Position numbers and translations under genes: made by a program
Assembly: GCA_041831635.1 (NCBI GenBank)
Contig: JBHASY010000059.1
Span: 1 to 14,313, forward strand
Source: Acetoanaerobium sp041831635
Lineage (GTDB): Bacteria; Bacillota; Clostridia; Peptostreptococcales; Filifactoraceae
Direction: 5' to 3'
DNA length: 14,313 bases
Notes under the pieces: model-generated
Told to the model about the DNA's origin: nothing
The model's input: the letters and a program-made list of their open reading frames with translations, nothing else
The model's database searches: none
Shown here: in pieces, positions 7,116 to 12,508 of the stretch
How the letters are laid out: every line of letters starts with the position of its first letter
How positions within the stretch are numbered: position 1 is the stretch's first letter

Positions 7116-7982
7116 ATGAAGTATGAGGGTGTAGTGTATAGACCTCCAAGTGAAGCAAAAAGTTTAATAATCCAGGTGACCGTAGGCTGTGCACATAATA
7201 GATGTACATTTTGCAGTATGTATAAGGATAAACAGTTTAGGGTAAGAGAGTTAAGCGAGATATTTGAGGACCTGGAATTTGCAAGAAAGATGTACTCTGT
7301 AGTAAAGAGGGTATTTTTAGCTGATGGAGATGCTTTGGTGATTTCGACAGATAAACTCGTAGCTATTTTAGACAAGATAAATCAGCTTTTTCCGGAGTGT
7401 GAGAGAATAAGTTCCTATGCTACACCTCAAGACATCATAAGAAAGAGCAAGGATGATTTAGAACTACTGAAATCCAAAGGACTTTTGATGATATATATGG
7501 GGATAGAGTCCGGAGATGACTGCCTGCTTAAAAAGATAGACAAAGGTGCCTGTGCAGATGATATGGCAAGGGCAGGTAAGAAAGCCAAGGAGGCAGGACT
7601 CATTCTTTCTGTCACTATGATATCTGGACTGGGTAGCTTAAAAGGGTCTTTTGCTCATGCGACAGGATGTGCAAATCTGGTAAATGAAATACAGCCTGAG
7701 TATGCCTCGTTTCTTACTCTTATGATGGAAGAAAATACAAAACTATATGAAGAGTACGAATGTGGAGAGTTTGATATTTTGAGTCCTAGAGAAGTGATTT
7801 TGGAGATCAGGTTATTTATAGAAAACACAAATCTGGAAAACTGTGTATTCAGAGCAAATCACGCCTCTAACTATATAGCTCTTGCAGGAACGCTTTCAGC
7901 TGACAAAGAAAGGCTACTGAAAGAAATAGATGAAGCACTGAAGCAAGAGGATTTTAAACCGGAGTATTTAAGAGGATTATAG
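7116..7982 (+). CDS. Radical SAM protein, function unknown
   Basis: A 288-residue cytoplasmic protein. The cluster-binding Cys residues are in GCAHNRCTFC: Cys25, Cys30, Cys33, a CX4CX2C spacing rather than the textbook CX3CX2C. The next residues SMYKDKQFR and the later FLADGDAL (67-74) and YMGIESGDD (127-135) are those of the COG1032-like, Elp3/MiaB-fold radical SAM proteins common in Clostridia. Such enzymes cleave S-adenosylmethionine with a 4Fe-4S cluster to make a 5'-deoxyadenosyl radical; the substrate of this subfamily is not known to me. No B12-binding, TRAM or SPASM domain is seen, so it is not a standard MiaB or YgiQ. AGGAG lies 7 bases before the ATG. It follows the cyclase by 49 bases with no terminator, so co-transcription is likely. 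It ends 8 bases from the stop of the convergent ABC-F gene. Confidence 0.85.
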   Translation: MKYEGVVYRPPSEAKSLIIQVTVGCAHNRCTFCSMYKDKQFRVRELSEIFEDLEFARKMYSVVKRVFLADGDALVISTDKLVAILDKINQLFPECERISSYATPQDIIRKSKDDLELLKSKGLLMIYMGIESGDDCLLKKIDKGACADDMARAGKKAKEAGLILSVTMISGLGSLKGSFAHATGCANLVNEIQPEYASFLTLMMEENTKLYEEYECGEFDILSPREVILEIRLFIENTNLENCVFRANHASNYIALAGTLSADKERLLKEIDEALKQEDFKPEYLRGL

Positions 7983-7990
7983 ATGAATTT

Positions 7991-9574
7991 TTATACCTGT
8001 TCTATATACTCGTCATAGGTCATCATATAATCTTTAGAACCTGTTTCGCTCAGATAGATTATTCTATTTGCTATAGTTTGAATAAACTCGTGGTCGTGAG
8101 AAGTAAATAGTACATTGCTTTTGAAATCCTTTAGACCGTTATTTACAGATATGATAGATTCCAGATCTAAGTGGTTCGTAGGCTGATCGAGTATCAACAC
8201 ATTTGCACTGCTTAGCATCATACGGGACAACATACAGCGAACCTTTTCTCCGCCTGAAAGCACATTTACTTCTTTTAAAGCCTCTTCTCCTGAAAACAAC
8301 ATTCTTCCTAAAAATCCTCTGATATGTGTTTCAGTTTTTTCTACGGAATATTGCCTAAGCCAATCTACAAGGCTTAGTTTGATTCCGTCAAAATACTTTG
8401 AATTGTCCTTTGGGAAGTAGGACTTTGTAATAGTAATGCCCCATTTTACTGTTCCGCTGTCTGGTTCTAATTCTCCGGCGAGAATTTGAAACAGTGTAGT
8501 TACCATAATTTCACTGTCGCCTAAAAAAGCTATCTTATCTCCCTTCCTAACCATAAAGGATATATTGTCCAGGATTTTTACTCCATCTATAGTTTTCGAC
8601 AGATTTTCCACCAGCAAGATGTCGTTTCCTACTTCTCTTTCCATAGTAAAGCCTACATACGGGTATCTTCTGTTTGACGGTTGGATATCTTCTATATTTA
8701 TTTTATCAAGAATTTTTTTTCTTGATGTAGCTTGCTTGGATTTTGAGGCATTTGCACTAAATCGAGCTATAAAGTCTTGAAGTTGTTTGATTTTTTCTTC
8801 TTTTTTCTTATTTTGGTCTTTCATAAGAGAAAGAGCAAGCTGACTTGATTCATACCAGAAGTCATAATTTCCTACATAAAGCTTTATTTTTCCGAAGTCT
8901 ACGTCTGCCATATGAGTGCATACGTTATTTAGAAAATGTCTGTCATGAGATACTACAATAACAGTTCCGTCAAAGTTAATTAAAAACTCTTCAAGCCATT
9001 TGACAGCCTTAACATCAAGGTGGTTAGTAGGCTCATCTAAAATCAAAATTCCGGGTTTGCCAAATAATGCCTGAGCAAGTAATACTTTTACTTTTTCACT
9101 ACCTTCTAAATCCTTTAGCAGGCTGTAGTGAAGTTCGGTTCCTATTCCTAAACCTTGAAGTAAAGAAGATGCATCCGCCTCAGCTTCCCAGCCGTCCATC
9201 TCGGCAAATTCCGCCTCCAACTCGGAGGCCTTAATCCCGTCTTCATCGGAAAAATCCTCTTTAGAGTATAAAGCGTCTTTTTCTTTCATAATTTCATATA
9301 GACGGGAATTTCCCATAATTACTGTGTCTAAAACACTATATTCGTCATATCGGTAGTGGTTTTGTTTTAGTACAGACATACGCACATTAGGGGCTACATG
9401 AACTTCTCCGGCATTTGCTTCCACTTCTTTGGACAAGATTTTTAGAAAAGTGGTTTTGCCTGCACCGTTTGCGCCAATGACGCCATAGCAGTTTCCGGGT
9501 GTAAACTTTAGATTTACATCTTCAAATAATTTTTTATCACCATAGCGAAGAGCAAGGTTAGTTACACTAATCAA
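7991..9574 (-). CDS. ykpA: ABC-F family ATPase, YkpA/YbiT type
   Basis: A soluble 527-residue protein with two ATP-binding halves and no membrane domain, as in ABC-F proteins that act on the ribosome. Half 1: Walker A GANGAGKTT (34-42), signature LEGSE (156-160, degenerate), Walker B LILDEP with Glu181, SHDRHF (209-214). The charged linker (about 250-300) is the P-site tRNA interaction region. Half 2: the P-loop position reads GDSEIMVTT (352-360, no Gly-Lys), signature LSGGE (439-443), Walker B LILDQP with Gln464 in place of the catalytic Glu, SHDHEF (492-497). DVDFGKIKLYVGNYDFWYESSQ matches YkpA wording. The start is the TTG at 9574, giving MISVTNLALRYG after GGAGG; the open frame running to 9763 adds 63 low-complexity residues created by upstream DnaA-box repeats and is rejected. 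It is more likely a housekeeping translation factor than a resistance protein. Confidence 0.9.
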   Translation of the reverse strand: MISVTNLALRYGDKKLFEDVNLKFTPGNCYGVIGANGAGKTTFLKILSKEVEANAGEVHVAPNVRMSVLKQNHYRYDEYSVLDTVIMGNSRLYEIMKEKDALYSKEDFSDEDGIKASELEAEFAEMDGWEAEADASSLLQGLGIGTELHYSLLKDLEGSEKVKVLLAQALFGKPGILILDEPTNHLDVKAVKWLEEFLINFDGTVIVVSHDRHFLNNVCTHMADVDFGKIKLYVGNYDFWYESSQLALSLMKDQNKKKEEKIKQLQDFIARFSANASKSKQATSRKKILDKINIEDIQPSNRRYPYVGFTMEREVGNDILLVENLSKTIDGVKILDNISFMVRKGDKIAFLGDSEIMVTTLFQILAGELEPDSGTVKWGITITKSYFPKDNSKYFDGIKLSLVDWLRQYSVEKTETHIRGFLGRMLFSGEEALKEVNVLSGGEKVRCMLSRMMLSSANVLILDQPTNHLDLESIISVNNGLKDFKSNVLFTSHDHEFIQTIANRIIYLSETGSKDYMMTYDEYIEQV

Positions 9575-9583
9575 TTTATTTAT

Positions 9584-9589
9584 ACCTCC
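9584..9589 (-). promoter_or_regulatory. Ribosome binding site deciding the TTG start of the ABC-F gene
   Basis: On the minus strand GGAGGT lies 9 bases before TTG at 9574-9572. From here the protein begins exactly at the conserved ISVTNLALRYG block. No comparable site precedes the upstream ATG at 9763. Confidence 0.8.
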
Positions 9590-9638
9590 GATTGTTCTTG
9601 TTTTTAATTTGTATTTAGCCAAGAATAGTCTACCACAT

Positions 9639-9647
9639 ATGATAGCA
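9639..9647 (-). promoter_or_regulatory. Possible extended -10 promoter of the ABC-F gene
   Basis: Read on the minus strand, TGCTATCAT is an extended -10 (TG, one base, then TATCAT with five of six matches). No good -35 lies at 16-18 bp. Transcription would start near 9632, leaving a leader of about 58 bases. It is the best candidate in the region but weak. Confidence 0.35.
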
Positions 9648-9695
9648 AATTTACACTTGTACAGGAAAGATTTTCTAAAATTTAACAAGATTTTT

Positions 9696-9809
9696 TGTGG
9701 ATATGTTGATAAATACATACAAAACATCTGTGGATAAGTGGATAACATTGTGTAAAAGTCCAATTTTAGCTACTAATTTGACAAAAATATTACAATTTTC
9801 TGTGGATAT
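9696..9809. promoter_or_regulatory. Cluster of five DnaA-box-like 9-mers in one orientation
   Basis: The reverse complement of the DnaA box TTATCCACA is TGTGGATAA. Within 114 bp of the plus strand are TGTGGATAT (9696-9704), TGTTGATAA (9704-9712), TGTGGATAA (9729-9737, perfect), AGTGGATAA (9737-9745) and TGTGGATAT (9801-9809); the others each differ at one base. The first four form two pairs, each pair offset by 8 bp, and the pairs are 33 bp apart, about three helical turns. The cluster lies upstream of the ABC-F gene with A+T-rich sequence beside it. It could bind DnaA for titration, transcription control or, less likely, origin activity. Binding is inferred from the motif only. Confidence 0.6.
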
Positions 9810-9885
9810 AAAATTTAAATTTACAATTTTAGGATAATATCATTATAGTTCTCTTATAAATTTACATTTGTATGCTAAAATAATT

Positions 9886-9916
9886 AAAAAAAGCGAAGAT
9901 ATTATCTTCACTTTTT
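9886..9916 (-). terminator. Intrinsic terminator of the NamZ-like gene
   Basis: A 13-bp stem (9888-9900 with 9904-9916) around a three-base loop, core GAAGAT/ATCTTC, with a single U-G wobble when read on the minus strand and a run of seven U residues after it. It begins directly after the stop codon at 9919-9917. Confidence 0.9.
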
Positions 9917-11212
9917 CTAGTTGTATATAAGGTATTGTTTTCTAAGATTTTTAAAATTTTCCACTTCGTTATAATAGTTATTTACTATCTGCTCAGGGGT
10001 TTTATTATTTAACAAATCCTGTCCAAATCTGTTACCGCCCATATTTTTTTCAAACATAGGTATAACGCCGTTTTTTTCTACAGGAACAGTGAGTTTTTTC
10101 TGAAGGTTTGCAGTTGCAAGGATATATACTCCTGTTTTTGCAGGATTAAAACTATGGTAGTCAGTAACCTGTAGTTTTACCCCTCCCCTATCTCCTTTGT
10201 TCTCGGGAACAAATATTATTCCCGGAAGGTTATGAGCATTTAGAGCGTCTGCAAGTTTTTGGCTGTTAAAGCCTTTACCGCCTACCCAAGTAAATTTGTC
10301 TCCCTGTCCCAGTCCTGTTCCATCTCCTATACCGGTAGCCATATATGCAAAAGCAGATTCTATGTTAGGAATATTTGGAGATGTCTGGACAAATGTAAGA
10401 CCTGTATCTTGCCATACCATAGCTCTGGTATAATTTTTCATAGGAACTATTTCCAAGTTACAGCCTATATTCCTGTTAAAAAATTGTGCTAACTCTGCAG
10501 CAGTCATTCCATGTGCCATAGGCATATTATCTACACCTACAAAGGTCTTATATTTGTCTTCCAATACATAGCCCTCTACATTTATTCCGCCTACAGGATT
10601 AGGTCTGTCGAGAACTATCAAGGTTTTATTATTTTCTTTGGCTGCTGTCATACAGTAGTTAAGTGTAGACATATAAGTATAGGTTCTTGAACCGATGTCT
10701 TGCATATCAAATACCAGTACATCTACATTTTTTAACATTTCAGGGCTAGGTTTTCTCGTTTTTCCGTAAAGGCTGTATACAGGTAGATTTAACTTGGTAT
10801 CTGTATAGGACTCTACATATTTGCCGGCAGCTACTGTGCCATCCAGACCATGTTCAGGGGAGTATATGGAAGTTAGACTTATATTGGGATAAGCTTTTAG
10901 GATGTCGACAGTTCTTTCCAGTTTTGAATTTACTCCCGTATGGTTTGTAATTATGCCTACACGTTTACCGTTTATAAGGTAGGAGTATTCACTGAGAAGT
11001 CTTTCATTTCCAAGTACAGTCTGATAGTATGGAACTAAGTTTGGTTGCGGATTTTCAGACGCAGGAGCGGTAGAGCTTGTATTTCCGAGAGATAATAAGA
11101 CTTCTCTCAAATAGCTATACTCATCATTTGTACTTGAGTTTGCAAATGACAAACTTCCCATAGATAACGTTATAATAAGTGAAAGTGTCAGTATTTTTTT
11201 TATGATAACCAT
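9917..11212 (-). CDS. Secreted DUF1343 / GH171 protein, NamZ-like exo-N-acetylmuramidase
   Basis: About 430 residues with an N-terminal signal peptide (a Lys pair, a hydrophobic core ILTLSLIITLSMGSL, predicted cleavage after SFA at about 24), then a Ser/Thr/Pro-rich linker (about 25-60), then a DUF1343 domain. Family blocks: VGIITNHTG (85-93), YSPEHGLDG (117-125), VFDMQDIGSRTYTY (167-180), LDRPNPVGG (201-209), PMAHGMTAAEL (231-241). B. subtilis NamZ (YbbC) of this family removes N-acetylmuramic acid from non-reducing ends of peptidoglycan fragments, so a role in wall recycling is likely. The stretch around 291-312 (ATGIGDGTGLGQGDKFTWVGG) departs from the SxGRGT...PF wording I recall for typical members, so the substrate may differ. 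The Shine-Dalgarno touches the ATG, so the real start may be a few codons downstream. Transcribed alone, with its own terminator. Confidence 0.85.
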   Translation of the reverse strand: MVIIKKILTLSLIITLSMGSLSFANSSTNDEYSYLREVLLSLGNTSSTAPASENPQPNLVPYYQTVLGNERLLSEYSYLINGKRVGIITNHTGVNSKLERTVDILKAYPNISLTSIYSPEHGLDGTVAAGKYVESYTDTKLNLPVYSLYGKTRKPSPEMLKNVDVLVFDMQDIGSRTYTYMSTLNYCMTAAKENNKTLIVLDRPNPVGGINVEGYVLEDKYKTFVGVDNMPMAHGMTAAELAQFFNRNIGCNLEIVPMKNYTRAMVWQDTGLTFVQTSPNIPNIESAFAYMATGIGDGTGLGQGDKFTWVGGKGFNSQKLADALNAHNLPGIIFVPENKGDRGGVKLQVTDYHSFNPAKTGVYILATANLQKKLTVPVEKNGVIPMFEKNMGGNRFGQDLLNNKTPEQIVNNYYNEVENFKNLRKQYLIYN

Positions 11213-11218
11213 CTCCTT
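11201..11218 (-). promoter_or_regulatory. Ribosome binding site abutting the ATG of the NamZ-like gene
   Basis: On the minus strand AAGGAG (11218-11213) is followed with no gap by ATG (11212-11210). Functional spacing is normally 5-9 bases. Nine bases after the AAGGAG is ATA (11203-11201), which would give the typical signal-peptide start MKKILTLSL. No in-frame start lies upstream: a TGA occurs within about ten codons. Either the close-set ATG is used inefficiently or initiation occurs at a non-standard codon. Confidence 0.6.
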
Positions 11219-11272
11219 AAATAAAACAATGCTATTTCATAATGTTTACAACAAAATCAAACCTATGTCTAA

Positions 11273-11281
11273 ATTGTATCA
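11273..11281 (-). promoter_or_regulatory. Possible extended -10 promoter of the NamZ-like gene
   Basis: On the minus strand TGATACAAT (TG, one base, TACAAT) is an extended -10, with no strong -35. The start would be near 11266, about 55 bases before the gene. An AATGTTTACAA word shared with the mgtE promoter lies between this site and the gene (11241-11251). Confidence 0.35.
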
Positions 11282-11310
11282 CGCAGATTTTAAAATAGAA
11301 TTACAATTCA

Positions 11311-11338
11311 ATTACATACTCTTTGTTTATGGTATAAT
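11311..11338 (+). promoter_or_regulatory. Promoter upstream of the TspO-like gene (extended -10)
   Basis: A perfect TATAAT (11333-11338) with an extended TG (11330-11331) and an ATTACA -35 (11311-11316, four of six) 16 bp upstream. Transcription would start near 11345, leaving an unusually long leader of about 240 bases. A second TATAAT at 11522-11527 lacks a good -35. Confidence 0.55.
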
Positions 11339-11353
11339 TCTTTTTGTAAATAG

Positions 11354-11550
11354 ATGAGTATGTTATTGTAGTAAAAAGCAAAATATTCTGTGGTTCCGCT
11401 TTTTGATGAAAGAGGTTTCACAATATCGGATTTAATAATTCTCAGCCTTAAGTAAGAGATAAAGTGAAATATCAAATGAGTATGGTTATTGGAAAAGTAG
11501 GGCTTCTTTATTGCATATTATTATAATGTAATGTATATTTATTGTAGTAA
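11354..11550 (+). repeat. Short direct repeats in the TspO-like gene leader
   Basis: TTATTGTAGTAA occurs at 11363-11374 and again at 11539-11550. A related pair, ATGAGTATG-TTATTG (from 11354) and ATGAGTATGGTTATTG (from 11476), differs by one inserted base. The copies look like remnants of a local duplication. No function is apparent. Confidence 0.45.
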
Positions 11551-11583
11551 GAAAATTTTCCGAGTTATTGCAAGGAGGATAAA

Positions 11584-12360
11584 ATGCAACACTATTCAAG
11601 AGAGAAAAAAGGTTTAAAAATACTAAATTTAGTATTTTATATATTGATGATAGTAGTAAATGTTTTAGCAAATATAAAAATATTCGGACAAACTACAGTA
11701 TTAGAGGTATTAGAAAAATACAATAATGTATTTACTCCACATAGTATTACTTTTTTTGTTTGGATTTTAGTATATATTATGCTGGGTTATTTTGTACTTT
11801 ATCAATTAGAAAAAAGTGGTTATGGAGCGAAAAAAGAAGCTGTTGAGAGAATAGGTAGCTGGTTTATAGTATCTTGTATATTAAATATGCTTTGGTTATT
11901 TTTTTTGACTTTTGATATGATAAAGCTTAGTATGATAATAATGCTGACTCTGCTTTTGGTCATTTATGTTATATATTTTAGAGTACATACTGTGCAAGAG
12001 TATCTTTACAATGATGAGAAGAAAGGCTTAATTCGTCCGTTTTCTTTATATGCAGGCTGGATTTCAGCTATAACTTTGGTAAATTTTGCAGCCTTAGTTA
12101 AGTATATGGGCTTGAATTTACTTAATGTAGGTGAAAATTTATGGGGAGCGGTTGCAATAGTAGTTCTTACAATTGTGAATTTGTGCTTTTTGTATTTTGG
12201 GAAAGATAAGGCGTTCGCATTTACGGGTATTTTGACATTGGCAGGGATAGTTTATGCCAGATATTTAGCCGGAAATATTATGCCTGTAGGCTATGTAGCG
12301 ATAGTTGCGATATTTATACTTGTAGTAGTGATGATTAACAGTAGAGGAAGAAAAGCGTAA
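11584..12360 (+). CDS. TspO/MBR-like (tryptophan-rich sensory protein) membrane protein
   Basis: A 258-residue protein that is almost entirely hydrophobic helices, at about 13-33, 55-74, 91-109, 114-133, 154-174, 184-204, 209-228 and 232-251. The block NNVFTPHSITFFVWILVYIMLG (written here in two parts: NNVFTPHSIT, 47-56, then FFVWILVYIMLG, 57-68) and RPFSLYAGW (151-159) recall the long, about 250-residue clostridial proteins annotated as tryptophan-rich sensory protein, distant relatives of the five-helix TspO/translocator family. TspO proteins bind porphyrins and other hydrophobic ligands, but whether these long forms do is unknown. There are few Trp residues. The ATG is supported by AGGAGG with 5-base spacing. 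The gene is alone between a divergent gene and a convergent one. Family assignment rests on two motifs and topology and is tentative. Confidence 0.6.
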   Translation: MQHYSREKKGLKILNLVFYILMIVVNVLANIKIFGQTTVLEVLEKYNNVFTPHSITFFVWILVYIMLGYFVLYQLEKSGYGAKKEAVERIGSWFIVSCILNMLWLFFLTFDMIKLSMIIMLTLLLVIYVIYFRVHTVQEYLYNDEKKGLIRPFSLYAGWISAITLVNFAALVKYMGLNLLNVGENLWGAVAIVVLTIVNLCFLYFGKDKAFAFTGILTLAGIVYARYLAGNIMPVGYVAIVAIFILVVVMINSRGRKA

Positions 12361-12390
12361 GGGAAATAGATTTGCAAGAGGAGGAGAAGT

Positions 12391-12459
12391 ATAAAGCATA
12401 GAAGTTTTGCTAATAAAAAATTTGTTACTAAAAAATCCTTGCTTGAGATTGCAAAGTAA
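12391..12459 (+). CDS. Possible 22-residue basic peptide with an ATA start, or a gene remnant
   Basis: A strong Shine-Dalgarno (GAGGAGGAG, 12378-12386) is followed, 6 bases after its AGGAGG core, by ATA (12391) and an open frame of 22 codons to TAA (12459), rich in Lys (MKHRSFANKK start if ATA is read as Met). It sits between the TspO-like gene and the terminator. There is no ATG, GTG or TTG at a usable distance, so it may be the mutated start of a lost small gene rather than an active one. I recognise no family. Confidence 0.2.
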   Translation: MKHRSFANKKFVTKKSLLEIAK

Positions 12460-12462
12460 TTT

Positions 12463-12502
12463 AAAAAGTTCCGGAAAACATTTTGTTTTCAGGAACTTTT
12501 TT
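12463..12502. terminator. Bidirectional intrinsic terminator between the TspO-like gene and ftsH
   Basis: An 18-bp stem with one mismatch, AAAAAGTTCCGGAAAACA (12463-12480) with TGTTTTCAGGAACTTTTT (12484-12501), around a three-base loop. A and T runs at the two ends give a U tract in both directions, so it serves both convergent genes. Confidence 0.92.
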
Positions 12503-12508
12503 ATATCC

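Larger units (their letters stand above)
9575..9916. other. Non-coding stretch between the ABC-F and NamZ-like genes
   Basis: This 342-bp A+T-rich region holds, in minus-strand order, the terminator of the NamZ-like gene (9886-9916), a stretch rich in AAATTTACA words, the DnaA-box-like cluster (9696-9809), a possible extended -10, and the ABC-F leader. Two near-identical words, AAATTTACACTTGTA (9648-9662) and AAATTTACATTTGTA (9858-9872), differ at one base. I see no RNA gene or credible ORF on either strand. Confidence 0.6.
11213..11583. other. Divergent intergenic region between the NamZ-like and TspO-like genes
   Basis: These 371 bp carry a possible minus-strand promoter (11273-11281), a good plus-strand promoter (11311-11338) and a leader of about 240 bases before the TspO-like gene. 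The leader contains short direct repeats, a 7-bp stem AAAAAGC/GCTTTTT (11373-11379 with 11398-11404) and a second possible stem TTTCAC/GTGAAA (11416-11421 with 11464-11469). No known riboswitch or T-box consensus was recognised, and no convincing ORF. Confidence 0.55.

Noticed and set aside
9575..9763. N-terminal extension of the ABC-F gene to an ATG at 9763
   Set aside because: The added 63 residues are low-complexity, include an LSTYPQ repeat caused by the DnaA-box sequences, lack a ribosome binding site and precede a perfect RBS plus TTG at the conserved protein start.
9833..9846. GATAATATCATTAT as a second Fur box
   Set aside because: The spacing of the half sites does not fit the 7-1-7 box, and the site is not near a promoter I can identify.
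9575..9916. Chromosomal replication origin (oriC)
   Set aside because: Despite the DnaA-box cluster and A+T-rich flanks, no origin-linked genes are nearby and the region is small; a titration or regulatory site is the more careful reading. A TAGTAG on the minus strand (9775-9770) is too short to count as a DnaA-trio.
11476..11526. 16-codon ORF starting MSMVIGKVG in the TspO-like gene leader
   Set aside because: There is no Shine-Dalgarno at proper spacing, it is short, and the start overlaps a local repeat.
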